A program made the translations under genes and the position numbers. The notes under the pieces are model-generated. The model was not told where the DNA came from. It was given only the letters and a program-made list of their open reading frames with translations, and made no database searches. 64,000 nucleotides of DNA from JAANXG01 sp963731035 (GTDB lineage Bacteria > Pseudomonadota > Gammaproteobacteria > Arenicellales > JAANXG01). The stretch is from the NCBI GenBank assembly GCA_963731035.1, contig CAVSUY010000017.1:1-64000 (forward strand), read 5' to 3'. Positions 1-9,501 of this stretch are shown piece by piece; the first letter of the stretch is position 1, and each line of letters opens with the position of its first letter.

Positions 1-1
1 G

Positions 2-2623
2 GACGATCTGAAATCCCTGCCCCTGGCGGAAGTGGAGAAGAAACTGGGCTCGTCGCCGGACGGCCTCACCCAAGCCGAGGCGGTAAAGCGGCTGAGCCAA
101 TATGGGCCGAACGAGATCGAAGAAAAGAAAACCAATCTGTTCCTGAAGTTCCTCAGCTATTTTTGGGGCCCGATCCCGTGGATGATCGAAGCGGCCGTGA
201 TCCTGTCGGCGGTCGCCCGGCATTGGCCGGACTTCGGCATCATCCTGGTTCTGCTTCTGGCCAACGCCGTGGTCGGATTCTGGGAGGAACACACGGCGGG
301 CAATGCCATCGAGGCCCTAAAGGCCAAGCTGGCGGTCAAGGCCCGGGTAATACGTGACGGGAAGTGGCTCAACCCGGCGGCGCGAGAGTTGGTGCCAGGC
401 GATGTCATTCGCCTGCGCCTGGGCGACATCGTGCCGGCGGATGCGCGCTTGCTGGACGGCGATCCCATGTCGATCGATCAGTCCGCGCTAACCGGAGAGT
501 CCTTGCCCGCCACACGCAAACCGGGCGACGCGGTCTTTTCCGGTTCCATCATCCGCCGGGGTGAGAGCAGCGCGCTGGTGTACGCCACGGGTGCAAACAC
601 CTACTTCGGCAAGACCGCGGAACTGGTGCAGGACGCGCACACCGTCAGCCATTTTCAAAGGGCGGTGTTGAAAATCGGCAACTACCTGATCATTCTCGCG
701 GTGGTGCTGGTGGCTGTGATCGTTGCCGTCGCCATTTTCCGCGGCGATCCGATCCTCACCACCTTGCAGTTCGCACTGGTGCTGACCGTTGCGGCGATTC
801 CGGTGGCGATGCCCACGGTGTTGTCGGTCACGATGGCGGTTGGCGCGCGTCTGCTGGCCAGGAAGGAGGCGATCGTCAGCCGCCTGGTCGCCATCGAGGA
901 ACTGGCCGGCGTGGATGTGCTGTGCGCGGACAAGACCGGCACCCTGACCCGGAACAAGCTGACGCTGGGCGATCCATTCAGCGTGAACCGTGTCCCCGCC
1001 GAGCAGGTCATCCTCGACGCTGCGCTGGCGTCGCGCGCGGATGACAAAGACACCATCGATCTGGCCGTGCTGGGCGGCCTGAAAGATGACAAAGTCCTGA
1101 AAGGCTACCAGGTCGTTCATTTTCAGCCGTTCGACCCCGTGCACAAGCGTACCGAAGCGACCGTCAAGGGCGCGGACGGAAGACAATTCAAGGTGACCAA
1201 GGGTGCGCCGCAGGTGATCCTGGCGCTGGCGGCCAATGTCGGTGAAATCAAATCCGCCGTCGACAAGGCGGTCGACGACTTTGCGGCGAGCGGCTTTCGG
1301 TCCCTGGGCGTCGCTCGGGCCGATGAGGAAGGCAAGTGGATGCTTGTCGGCGTGTTGCCCTTGTTCGATCCGCCGCGGGAAGATGCCAAGGTAACCATCG
1401 CGACTGCGCTGGCGATGGGCGTGAAGGTCAAGATGGTGACGGGGGACGCACTGGCCATCGCCAAGGAGACCGCCAAAAAGCTGGACATGGGCGCAGATAT
1501 CCTCGACGCCTCCAGCCTGGGCGACTCGAAAAAGCAGGAGACCGCGCAGGTGGCCGAGTCCATAGAGAAGGCCGACGGTTTTGCCCAGGTATTTCCCGAA
1601 CACAAGTTCCATATTGTCGACGTCCTGCAGCAGCGCGGCCATATCGTCGGCATGACCGGCGACGGGGTGAATGATGCGCCCGCGCTGAAGAAGGCCGACT
1701 GCGGCATCGCCGTCTCCAGCGCGACGGATGCAGCACGCTCGGCGGCCGCCATCGTTTTGCTGGCGCCCGGCCTGTCGGTAATCATCGACGCGATCAAGGA
1801 GAGCCGCAAGATTTTCCAGCGCATGAACAGTTACGCGATCTACCGCATCGCCGAGACGCTGCGCGTGCTGTTCTTCATGACACTGGCAATCCTGATCTTC
1901 AACTTCTATCCATTGACCGCGGTGATGATCGTGATGCTGGCGCTGCTCAACGACGGGGCCATCCTGTCCATCGCCTACGACAAGGTTCATTACAAGGACC
2001 AGCCCGAGGCCTGGAACATGCGTATGGTGCTGGGGATTTCCACCGTGCTGGGCGTCATCGGGGTCGTCGCCGCCTTCTGCTTGTTCTATCTCGGCGAGCG
2101 CGTCTTCCATCTCGACCGCACGCACATCCAGACGCTGATGTATTTGAAGCTGTCCGTGGCGGGACATTTGACGATTTTCCTCACGCGCACACGAGGTCCA
2201 TTCTGGTCCATACGACCCGCGCGGATCCTGTGGGGAGCCGTGCTCGGCACGCAAATCGTGGCGACATTAATCGCGGTTTATGGACTGTTCATGGCACCCC
2301 TTGGGTGGGGCTGGGCCGGGTTCGTGTGGGGCTATGCGCTGCTGTGGTTCCTGGTGAATGACCGCATCAAACTGCTTGCGTATCGGATTTTTGATCCCAT
2401 CAAAACCGAGGCTGAACCTGAGACCAAACCGAGGCGAAACCGGATCCCGGAGCCGCGGCTGAGCCTGAAGCCGAGGCTGAACAGAAACCTGAAACCAAGG
2501 CCAAGCCTATGCACAAAACCAAAACCAAAGCCGAAACTAAAGCCAAGCCCAAAACCAAAGCCAAGCCCAAAACCAAAGCCAAGCCCGAAACCAAAGCCGC
2601 CTGAGCCTGACGCCAACGACTAA
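2..2623 (+). CDS. Plasma-membrane proton-efflux P-type ATPase (5' partial)
   Basis: This is a P-type ATPase of the proton-pumping (P3A, fungal/plant-like) class, which pumps H+ out across the cytoplasmic membrane using ATP. The frame is open from base 2, and the residues before the first in-window GTG (base 32) already fit the family (LPLAEVEKKLG), so the gene begins upstream. Visible motifs are the actuator TGES loop (ALTGESLPATRK), the phosphorylation motif CADKTGTLTRNK near residue 310, and the hinge MTGDGVNDAPALKKAD. The C-terminal membrane helices follow. The final 70 residues are a Lys-Pro repeat tail that seems to be read in the wrong frame: one base appears to be missing near 2428, and the usual Lys-Ala-Pro tail and terminal helix lie in other phases up to 2836. 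The core enzyme looks intact. It is followed by a PPK2 gene on the same strand. Confidence 0.93.
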   Translation, partial: DDLKSLPLAEVEKKLGSSPDGLTQAEAVKRLSQYGPNEIEEKKTNLFLKFLSYFWGPIPWMIEAAVILSAVARHWPDFGIILVLLLANAVVGFWEEHTAGNAIEALKAKLAVKARVIRDGKWLNPAARELVPGDVIRLRLGDIVPADARLLDGDPMSIDQSALTGESLPATRKPGDAVFSGSIIRRGESSALVYATGANTYFGKTAELVQDAHTVSHFQRAVLKIGNYLIILAVVLVAVIVAVAIFRGDPILTTLQFALVLTVAAIPVAMPTVLSVTMAVGARLLARKEAIVSRLVAIEELAGVDVLCADKTGTLTRNKLTLGDPFSVNRVPAEQVILDAALASRADDKDTIDLAVLGGLKDDKVLKGYQVVHFQPFDPVHKRTEATVKGADGRQFKVTKGAPQVILALAANVGEIKSAVDKAVDDFAASGFRSLGVARADEEGKWMLVGVLPLFDPPREDAKVTIATALAMGVKVKMVTGDALAIAKETAKKLDMGADILDASSLGDSKKQETAQVAESIEKADGFAQVFPEHKFHIVDVLQQRGHIVGMTGDGVNDAPALKKADCGIAVSSATDAARSAAAIVLLAPGLSVIIDAIKESRKIFQRMNSYAIYRIAETLRVLFFMTLAILIFNFYPLTAVMIVMLALLNDGAILSIAYDKVHYKDQPEAWNMRMVLGISTVLGVIGVVAAFCLFYLGERVFHLDRTHIQTLMYLKLSVAGHLTIFLTRTRGPFWSIRPARILWGAVLGTQIVATLIAVYGLFMAPLGWGWAGFVWGYALLWFLVNDRIKLLAYRIFDPIKTEAEPETKPRRNRIPEPRLSLKPRLNRNLKPRPSLCTKPKPKPKLKPSPKPKPSPKPKPSPKPKPPEPDAND
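2533..2600 (+). repeat. 18-bp tandem repeat in the ATPase tail
   Basis: About three and a half copies of an 18-base unit (aaaaccaaagccaagccc, with variants) run in tandem. Read one base out of the annotated phase they encode KTKAKP-type repeats, while in the annotated phase they read as KPKPSP. Tandem units like these are prone to slippage and to read errors. Confidence 0.85.
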
Positions 2624-2836
2624 GGCCAAGCCTGACGCGGACCCGGCGGCCGAAGCCCGAGGGAAAGACCAGAACCAAAACCCGAAGCCACAGCCGGGAC
2701 ACCGTCCGATTTGACGCCGGAACTCGTCAAGCGAGTCCATCAACTCTACGAAGAACTGGGACGCGAAGACGTTCAAGCAGTGGAAGAATTGGAAAAGGCA
2801 GAGCGCGAGCAGCGGAAAGACGAATCCGATGAATGA
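2624..2836 (+). pseudogene. Out-of-phase C-terminal end of the proton ATPase
   Basis: After the in-phase stop at 2621-2623 the sequence still looks like ATPase tail. One phase gives KAKPDADPAAEARGK. Another, running to the TGA at 2834-2836, encodes a charged helix containing TPELVKRVHQLYEELGRED. As I recall the family, homologues end with this kind of helix. The stretch has no start of its own. It is best read as the lost end of the upstream gene after several small indels, whether biological or introduced by sequencing. Confidence 0.6.
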
Positions 2837-3007
2837 ACAGAGGCGACCGATGCGGCTGATATGACCGAAACGATGCAGCAAGGAATCGATGGCTGCATGA
2901 CCGCGTTGTGTTGTCGGGTCTTCGGGTGCCGCCGGTCAGCGAAGCTTCGATGAATCCGGTGCGGTCATCGGCACCGGACCTGGTGTGTGGCGGCCTGGGC
3001 ACGAGCA

Positions 3008-3895
3008 ATGAACACGGAAATGAAGATGAAAATAATTGCCGATGAATTCCGCCTGCCGGCGGGCAGGAAGGTCGATCTCAAGACGTGGCCGACGCATGTC
3101 AAACCTGTGTACAAGTCGAAGAAACAATACAGCCGACTCCTCGGCCGACACGTCGAGGAACTAAGCGCGCTGCAGCGCCTTCACTATGCGTCCAACCGCT
3201 ATGCGTTGCTGCTGATCTTTCAGGCGATGGACGCTGCTGGCAAGGACGGCGCAATCCGGCACGTCATGTCCGGGGTCAATCCACAAGGCTGCCAGGTGTT
3301 CAGCTTTAAACACCCGAGTGCTGACGAACTGGCGCACGACTTCCTGTGGCGTACGACCCGCTCCCTGCCGGAACGCGGCCGTATCGGCATCTTCAACCGC
3401 TCCTACTACGAGGAAGTGCTGATCGTCCGGGTGCATCCGGAGATCCTGCGCACGCAGGGGCTGCCGGACGCGCTGCTCGACGAGGGCTCCGTCTGGAAGC
3501 AGCGGTATCGCTCCATCGTGGATCTGGAAAACCATCTCTACCGCAACGGAACGCGGATCATAAAGTTCTTCCTTCACCTGTCGAAGGAAGAGCAGAGAAA
3601 GCGATTCCTCGATCGCATCGACGAACCGGATAAGAACTGGAAGTTCAGCGCCGCGGACATTCACGAGAGGAAATACTGGGAGCAATACATGACCGCCTAC
3701 GAGGATTGTCTGAACGCGACAAGCACCGATCAGGCGCCCTGGTACGTTGTTCCCGCCGACGACAAGAAGAATGCCCGTTTGATCGTTTCGCAAGCCATCC
3801 TGGATGCGTTCAATGAGCTTGACATGGCCTATCCCAAGGCCACCGCGAAGCGACGGCGGGAATTGCAGTCTGCCCGTAAGCTGCTGGCGAAATGA
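3008..3895 (+). CDS. Polyphosphate kinase 2 family protein (class III-like)
   Basis: This is a PPK2-family phosphotransferase, which uses polyphosphate to phosphorylate AMP and/or ADP in the cytoplasm. The sequence shows the Walker A-like motif MDAAGKDGAIRHVMSGVNP, the lid region LWRTTRSLPERGRIGIFNRS and Walker B-like FNRSYYEEVLIVRV. The late FRKY-equivalent region (DKNWKFSAADIHERKYW) and APWYVVPADDKKNAR are also present. From memory the overall arrangement fits class III enzymes, which act on both AMP and ADP. ATG 3008 is preferred over the upstream GTG at 2987, and ATG 3020 is also possible. The product is about 295 residues, normal for the family. Its position beside a proton ATPase and phosphoketolase suggests a role in energy balance, which is inference. 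Confidence 0.92.
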   Translation: MNTEMKMKIIADEFRLPAGRKVDLKTWPTHVKPVYKSKKQYSRLLGRHVEELSALQRLHYASNRYALLLIFQAMDAAGKDGAIRHVMSGVNPQGCQVFSFKHPSADELAHDFLWRTTRSLPERGRIGIFNRSYYEEVLIVRVHPEILRTQGLPDALLDEGSVWKQRYRSIVDLENHLYRNGTRIIKFFLHLSKEEQRKRFLDRIDEPDKNWKFSAADIHERKYWEQYMTAYEDCLNATSTDQAPWYVVPADDKKNARLIVSQAILDAFNELDMAYPKATAKRRRELQSARKLLAK

Positions 3896-4221
3896 CGCCG
3901 GCAGCCGCTTTAGCCGGGCGCTGTTCGCGTCAAGGATCATATCGTGGCTCAGCGACGAGTCGATTGCGCGCGTAGGTGCGATACCGAACGGACATGGCCG
4001 GCAATGACAAGTAATGTCGCAGGCTGCGTCCTCCACGACCCTGGCGCTTGCGTTCGCGAGTAAGGCAGTGCCGGATCCGGTCACCCTCCCGCCTAAGGCC
4101 GCGGTAAATCTATTGATGGATTGGCTGGAGGAATCGACCGGCCGCAGCGCGCTCGGCGCTGCATCGCGTGGTACCAGCAACGGAACCACGCATTTGTTCA
4201 ACCTTAAATGGTAGTTTAGCG
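3896..4221. other. Intergenic stretch without a recognisable gene
   Basis: These 326 bases separate the PPK2 gene from the small membrane-protein gene. Short open frames exist but none has a convincing ribosome-binding site or recognisable product. No strong terminator hairpin was seen. Confidence 0.5.
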
Positions 4222-4479
4222 ATGAAGCACATTGACGTTCGCAAAACCTTGAGTGCCGCCGTTTTGTCAGGTGGGCCGATGGCGGCAACAAGCGCACTGG
4301 CCCAGTCGCAAAGCAGCTACGGCATGATGGGGGGACATGGCAACGGCTGGATGGGCGGCGGATACGGCGGGTTCTTGCTGCCTGTCTTGCTTGTCGTCGT
4401 GGTTGCCGGCGTGGTGGCCTGGATCGTCGTGAAAAAGAGAAAGCGAAATTGCGGAGCCCAACCCATGGGTCGACTATGA
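4222..4479 (+). CDS. Small exported membrane protein, Gly/Met-rich
   Basis: An 85-residue protein of unknown function. It has an N-terminal signal-like segment ending near SALAQS, a short Gly-, Met- and His-rich stretch (MMGGHGNGWMGGGYGG), one strongly hydrophobic helix (LLPVLLVVVVAGVVAWIVV), and a basic tail. The layout resembles small SHOCT-less envelope proteins often found near metabolic operons, but I do not recognise a specific family. Its TGA stop overlaps the ATG of the phosphoketolase gene (ATGA, 4476-4479), so the two are probably translationally coupled. The start is chosen at ATG 4222; further upstream the frame lacks signal-peptide character. Confidence 0.6.
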   Translation: MKHIDVRKTLSAAVLSGGPMAATSALAQSQSSYGMMGGHGNGWMGGGYGGFLLPVLLVVVVAGVVAWIVVKKRKRNCGAQPMGRL

Positions 4480-6854
4480 AGGCCAGCACACTCACGCCGG
4501 AACTGCTCCGGAAGATGGACGCTTACTGGCGTGCCGCCAACTATCTGTCGGTCGGCCAGATCTATCTTTACGCGAATCCGCTGCTGAAGCGACCACTGGT
4601 GCTCACCGATGTGAAGCACATGCTGCTCGGGCATTGGGGCACGACCCCCGGGCAGAACTTCATTTACGTGCATCTGAACCGGGTCATCAAGAAATACGAC
4701 GCCGACATGATTTACGTTGCCGGCCCCGGGCACGGGGGGCCGGCCGTCGTCGGCAACACCTACCTCGAGGGCACTTACAGCGAGATCTATCCCGACATCA
4801 GCCAGGACGAAGCCGGGCTGCAGAAGCTGTTTCTCCAGTTTTCGTTTCCCGGCGGAATTCCCAGCCACGCATCGCCGGAGTGCCCGGGCTCGATTCACGA
4901 GGGCGGCGAACTGGGCTATTCGCTCAGCCATTCGTTCGGAGCGGTGTTGGACAATCCCGATCTCATCGTCGCCTGCGTCGTCGGCGACGGCGAGGCGGAA
5001 ACGGGTCCGCTGGCCACGGCGTGGCATTCCAACAAGTTCCTCGATCCGGCCACCGACGGTGCGGTACTGCCGATCCTGCATCTCAACGGCTACAAGATTT
5101 CAAATCCGACCATTCTCGCCCGCATCGAACGTGAGGAATTGGAACAGTTGCTGCGCGGCTACGGCTGGACGCCGTATTTCGTCGAGGGGCACGAACCCGA
5201 GCTGATGCATGAGGCCATGGCCGCGACGCTCGACACGGTGGTGGAGCAGATCAAGAACATTCAGCAAAACGCCCGCGTCAATGGTGACTTGACGCGCCCG
5301 CGCTGGCCGATGATCGTGCTCAAGTCGCCCAAGGGCTGGACCGGGCCGAAGGTGGTCGATGGCCTGCAGATCGAGGGCACCTTCCGCGCACACCAGGTGC
5401 CGCTATCCGATCCGGCCACCCATCCCGAACACCTCAAGCTGCTGGAAGACTGGCTCAAGAGTTACCGGCCGGAGGAGTTGTTCGATAAGCAGGGTCGCCT
5501 GAAAGCGGAACTGGCCGAACTCGCGCCCAAGGGCGAACGCCGCATGGGCGCGAATCCGCACGCCAATGGCGGCATACTGCTGCGCGACCTGCGCATCCCT
5601 GATTTTCGCGACTACGCGGTGGCCGTGCCCGCTCCGGGGGTGCCCGGCGTCGGCGATACGCACGTGCTCGGTCCCTTCCTGCGGGATGTAGCAACGTTGA
5701 ACAGCGGCGACCAGCGGAATTTCCGTGTCTTTGGCCCTGACGAGACGCTCTCCAACGGCCTGGAAGCGCTGTTCGAAGTGACCGATCGCCAATGGGACGC
5801 TGCGACCGTGCCGAACGACGAGTGGCTCGCGCCCGCCGGAGGTGTGCTCGACTCGATGCTAAGCGAGCACCAGTGCGAGGGCTGGCTCGAGGGCTATCTG
5901 CTCACCGGCAGGCACGGACTGTTCAACTGCTACGAGGCGTTCATCCACATCATCGACTCCATGTTCAACCAGCACGCCAAATGGCTGAAGGTCACCGCGC
6001 AGCTGCCGTGGCGGCGAAAGATCGCCTCGCTGAACTACCTGCTCGCCTCTCACGTCTGGCAGCAGGATCACAACGGCTTCACCCATCAGGATCCCGGCTT
6101 CATCGACCACGTCGTGAACAAGAAGGCCGAGATCGTGCGTGTTTACCTTCCGCCGGACGCCAACTGCCTGTTGTCGGTGATGGACCACTGCCTGCGCAGT
6201 CGCCACTACGTCAATGTCGTGGTCGCGGGCAAACACCCGGCGCCGCAGTGGCTGACGATGGACGCCGCCGTCAAGCACTGCACCGACGGTATCGGCATCT
6301 GGCGGTGGGCCAGCAATGACCAGGGGGTAGAGACCGATGTGGTCATGGCCTGCTGCGGCGACGTGCCCACGCTGGAGACGCTCGCCGCGGTATCCATCAT
6401 GCGCGAGCATCTGCCCGACCTCAAGATCCGCGTGGTCAACGTCGTCGATCTCATGAAACTACAGCCGTCGAGCGAACATCCTCATGGTCTGAGCGATGAA
6501 GACTTCGACGCGCTTTTCACGTCGGACAAACCGGTCATCTTTGCCTATCATGCTTACCCGTGGCTGATCCATAGACTGACCTACCGCCGCACCAACCACG
6601 ACAACATTCACGTGCGCGGATACAAGGAAGAAGGCACCATCACCACGGAGTTCGACATGACCGTGCTGAACGATCTGGACCGGTTTCATCTGGTGATGGA
6701 CACCATCGACCGGGTGCCCCGGATCGACGAGCAGAAGGGCAGTGCCCTGAAGCAGCAGCTCAACGATAAATTGGCCGAGCACAAGCGATACATCGACCAA
6801 TTCGGCGAGGATATGCCGGAGATCCGCAACTGGAAGTGGCGCCTTCCAGGATGA
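4476..6854 (+). CDS. xfp: Phosphoketolase (xylulose/fructose 6-phosphate)
   Basis: A thiamine-diphosphate enzyme that splits xylulose 5-phosphate (and often fructose 6-phosphate) with phosphate to acetyl phosphate plus glyceraldehyde 3-phosphate or erythrose 4-phosphate. The 792-residue length is typical. Characteristic stretches include YLSVGQIYLYANPLLK and the LGHWGTTPGQNFIYVHLNR region. Others are GPGHGGPAVVGNTYLEG, VVGDGEAETGPLATAWHSNK in the TPP/Mg site, and LNGYKISNPT. The end of the protein (RNWKWRLPG) also matches the family. ATG 4476 is chosen because it overlaps the stop of the preceding small gene and gives the expected N-terminus. gnd and zwf follow after 215 bases, so the pentose-phosphate pathway can supply its substrate directly. 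Confidence 0.97.
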   Translation: MKASTLTPELLRKMDAYWRAANYLSVGQIYLYANPLLKRPLVLTDVKHMLLGHWGTTPGQNFIYVHLNRVIKKYDADMIYVAGPGHGGPAVVGNTYLEGTYSEIYPDISQDEAGLQKLFLQFSFPGGIPSHASPECPGSIHEGGELGYSLSHSFGAVLDNPDLIVACVVGDGEAETGPLATAWHSNKFLDPATDGAVLPILHLNGYKISNPTILARIEREELEQLLRGYGWTPYFVEGHEPELMHEAMAATLDTVVEQIKNIQQNARVNGDLTRPRWPMIVLKSPKGWTGPKVVDGLQIEGTFRAHQVPLSDPATHPEHLKLLEDWLKSYRPEELFDKQGRLKAELAELAPKGERRMGANPHANGGILLRDLRIPDFRDYAVAVPAPGVPGVGDTHVLGPFLRDVATLNSGDQRNFRVFGPDETLSNGLEALFEVTDRQWDAATVPNDEWLAPAGGVLDSMLSEHQCEGWLEGYLLTGRHGLFNCYEAFIHIIDSMFNQHAKWLKVTAQLPWRRKIASLNYLLASHVWQQDHNGFTHQDPGFIDHVVNKKAEIVRVYLPPDANCLLSVMDHCLRSRHYVNVVVAGKHPAPQWLTMDAAVKHCTDGIGIWRWASNDQGVETDVVMACCGDVPTLETLAAVSIMREHLPDLKIRVVNVVDLMKLQPSSEHPHGLSDEDFDALFTSDKPVIFAYHAYPWLIHRLTYRRTNHDNIHVRGYKEEGTITTEFDMTVLNDLDRFHLVMDTIDRVPRIDEQKGSALKQQLNDKLAEHKRYIDQFGEDMPEIRNWKWRLPG

Positions 6855-7069
6855 ATGCGCCAGAGCTTGTGGATACTGTGCAACCTGGTATCGCCACGGA
6901 CATCCCATTGTGCACGAACCTCTCGGGTTCCCTCCGCCCTTCGCGGTTGTGTGCGCAATCGTACGAAACAAGCAAGGATTCGCACCTGGACTGATTGCGG
7001 CCTCCACCCATGCAACTTAACGAGGGCCATCGTGTCAGATATGAGACAGCGTAGAAGAGGCGGATCAAC

Positions 7070-8089
7070 ATGCATCTGGGCATGATCGGCTTAGGACGTA
7101 TGGGCGCCAACCTGGTGCGACGCTTGACGAAGGATGGCCACGATTGCGTCGTCTTCGATGTGAACCCGGCTGCGCTGAAAGCGATCGCGGGCCGGGGGGT
7201 TCAGGCTGCCGACTCGCTCGGTGAGTTGGTCGCGAAGCTGGCCAGGCCACGTGCGGTATGGGTGATGGTTCCCGCCGGTGTAACAGGCAAAACCATCGAG
7301 CAACTGGCCGCCTGCCTGGATGACGGTGACACCATCATCGACGGCGGCAATAGTTACTATCGCGATGACATCCTGAGAGCGCAGGCGCTCAAGCCCAGAG
7401 GTATTCATTATGTCGATTGCGGCACCAGCGGCGGGGTGTTCGGGCTGGAGCGCGGCTACTGTCTGATGATCGGCGGAGAGGACTCGATCATCAAGCGCCT
7501 GGAACCGATTTTCAAGAGCATCGCGCCCGGAGTCGACGCAGCGCCGCGTACTCCGGGCAGAAAAGGTCGCCCTGGTCCGGCCGAACACGGATATCTGCAC
7601 TGCGGCCCGAACGGCGCGGGCCACTTCGTCAAGATGGTCCACAACGGCATTGAGTATGGCCTGATGGCGGCTTATGCCGAAGGCCTGAACATCCTGCGCA
7701 ATGCCAACGCCGGCAAGCGCTCGTATGATAGCGACGCCGAGACTACGCCGCTGCGCGAGCCCGAGTATTACCAGTATGAGCTGGAAGTGTCGGAGATCGC
7801 GGAAGTCTGGCGGCGCGGCAGTGTGGTGGCCTCGTGGTTGCTTGATCTGACCGCGGCGGCCTTGGCCGAGAGTGCCGATCTCAGCGAGTTCTCGGGTCGT
7901 GTGTCGGATTCGGGCGAAGGGCGCTGGACGGCGATAGCTGCCATCGACGAGGGCGTGCCGGCACCGGTCATCAATGCGGCGCTGTTCGAGCGTTTTGCCT
8001 CGCGCGGCGATGCCGACTATGCCAACCGAGTTTTGTCCGCGATGAGAAAGCAGTTCGGCGGCCATGATGAAAAGAAAAAGGACCCCTGA
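7070..8089 (+). CDS. gnd: 6-phosphogluconate dehydrogenase, decarboxylating
   Basis: Oxidatively decarboxylates 6-phosphogluconate to ribulose 5-phosphate with NAD(P)+. The protein begins with the Rossmann motif GLGRMGANLVRRL. It carries the substrate-binding sequence CGTSGGVFGLERGYCLMIGG and the catalytic Lys region HFVKMVHNGIEYGLM. At 339 residues it is the short GndA/YqeC-type enzyme rather than the roughly 470-residue form. The TGA stop overlaps the zwf ATG by one base (8089), so gnd, zwf and the HAD gene form one operon. A purine-rich site (agaagaggcgg) precedes the start. Confidence 0.96.
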   Translation: MHLGMIGLGRMGANLVRRLTKDGHDCVVFDVNPAALKAIAGRGVQAADSLGELVAKLARPRAVWVMVPAGVTGKTIEQLAACLDDGDTIIDGGNSYYRDDILRAQALKPRGIHYVDCGTSGGVFGLERGYCLMIGGEDSIIKRLEPIFKSIAPGVDAAPRTPGRKGRPGPAEHGYLHCGPNGAGHFVKMVHNGIEYGLMAAYAEGLNILRNANAGKRSYDSDAETTPLREPEYYQYELEVSEIAEVWRRGSVVASWLLDLTAAALAESADLSEFSGRVSDSGEGRWTAIAAIDEGVPAPVINAALFERFASRGDADYANRVLSAMRKQFGGHDEKKKDP

Positions 8090-9501
8090 TGGGTGATCCC
8101 GATTTGGGCGCCACCCCGGCTGATGCGCTGGTGATCTTCGGTGTGACCGGCGACCTCGCCCACAAAATGATCTTTCCGGCGCTCTATGCGATGGCCAGAC
8201 GAGGTGTGCTCAGCGTGCCGGTGGTAGGCGTTGCGGCCCCGCGGTGGAGTCTGGCGCGGCTGCGTGGGCAGGTGAAGGACAGTATCGGGAAAACCGGCGA
8301 GACAGATGACCCGGACACCCTCGAGCATCTCGTTTCCCTGCTCCGGTATGTGGGTGGTGATTACAACGACGCGGGTACGTTCGAAGCGCTGAAACGGGCC
8401 TTGGGTGATGCCCGGCGCCCAACGCACTATCTCGCCATCCCACCGGCGCTGTTCGCGACGGTCATCCAGGGGCTCGGTGGCGCGGGCCTGGCCGATCAGG
8501 CGCGCGTCATCGTCGAAAAACCGTTCGGCCGCGACCTGGCTTCGGCGCGGGAACTCAATGGTATCGCGCGCGCGGTGTTTCCCGAAGATTCAATCTTCCG
8601 CATCGATCACTTCCTCGGCAAGGAGGCGATCATGAATATCCTCTATTTTCGCTTCGCCAATTCGTTTCTGGAGCCGATCTGGAACCGCAACTACGTGGCC
8701 AGTGTGCAAATTACGTTGTCCGAGGACTTCGGCGTGAAGGGTCGCGGCGCGTTCTACGAAAGTGCCGGCTGTCTGCGCGACGTCATCCAAAACCACCTGT
8801 TCCAGATTGTCGCGCTGCTCGCTATGGAGCCGCCCGCCTATCAGGGGTTTGGCGCCGTACACGTCGAGAAAGCCAAGGTGTTCCAGGCGATGCGCCCCTT
8901 GCGCCCGGATGATGTTGTGCGCGGCCAGTACGCCGGCTATCGGAAAGAGCCGGGCGTGGCGAAGGACTCCGATGTCGAGACGTTCTGCGCTCTGCGGCTA
9001 TTCATCGACTCATGGCGCTGGCAAGGGGTGCCGTGGTACCTGCGTTCCGGAAAATGCCTGGCGACCTCGGCAGCCGAGGTTCTGGTGGAATTGAAGCCGC
9101 CACCCCAGAGACTGTTCGACGACTCGGCACCGGTGGACGGGAGGGCCAACTATCTGCGCTTCAGGCTTTCCCCGGACTCCGCCGTCGCGCTTGCCGCGCG
9201 CGTCAAGCTGGCGGGCAAGGAATTCGTCGGCCAGCAGCGCGAGCTTTACCTGCTGGAAGAGCAGCCGGGGAAGGAAGTTCCCTACGCTCGACTTCTGGCC
9301 GACGCCATGGTCGGCGATGGTGCGCTTTTCACCCGTGAGGATTCGGTGGAGGCCGCCTGGGCAGTGGTTGATCCCGTGCTTTTGACGCACCATCGGGCTT
9401 ATCCCTACAAGCCCGGCGATTGGGGTCCTAAACAAGCCGACGCGCTTATCGCGGCAGACGGAAGCTGGCACAACCCCACAGCGGTGAAGGCGCCGGAATG
9501 A
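8089..9501 (+). CDS. zwf: Glucose-6-phosphate 1-dehydrogenase
   Basis: Catalyses the first oxidative pentose-phosphate step, glucose 6-phosphate to 6-phosphogluconolactone with NAD(P)+. The nucleotide site reads IFGVTGDLAHKMIFPALY, and the active-site signature RIDHFLGKEAIMN lies near residue 172. The C-terminal half contains WRWQGVPWYLRSGKCL, also family typical. Length is 470 residues. The aspartate after GVTG fits the Zwf family, although the usual GDLAxRK arginine is replaced by HK. The gene starts on the last base of gnd and ends in an ATGA overlap with the HAD gene, so expression should be coupled. Confidence 0.96.
   Translation: MGDPDLGATPADALVIFGVTGDLAHKMIFPALYAMARRGVLSVPVVGVAAPRWSLARLRGQVKDSIGKTGETDDPDTLEHLVSLLRYVGGDYNDAGTFEALKRALGDARRPTHYLAIPPALFATVIQGLGGAGLADQARVIVEKPFGRDLASARELNGIARAVFPEDSIFRIDHFLGKEAIMNILYFRFANSFLEPIWNRNYVASVQITLSEDFGVKGRGAFYESAGCLRDVIQNHLFQIVALLAMEPPAYQGFGAVHVEKAKVFQAMRPLRPDDVVRGQYAGYRKEPGVAKDSDVETFCALRLFIDSWRWQGVPWYLRSGKCLATSAAEVLVELKPPPQRLFDDSAPVDGRANYLRFRLSPDSAVALAARVKLAGKEFVGQQRELYLLEEQPGKEVPYARLLADAMVGDGALFTREDSVEAAWAVVDPVLLTHHRAYPYKPGDWGPKQADALIAADGSWHNPTAVKAPE

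Noticed and set aside
488..2254. Long minus-strand open frame opposite the ATPase gene
   Set aside because: It is a GC-driven antisense frame of a clear P-type ATPase and has low-complexity composition without motifs.
2533..2600. Short tandem units considered as a CRISPR array
   Set aside because: The units are 18 bp with no spacers and lie inside a coding tail.
3161..4495. Long minus-strand open frame opposite the PPK2 and small membrane-protein genes
   Set aside because: It mirrors PPK2 and shows no recognisable domain.
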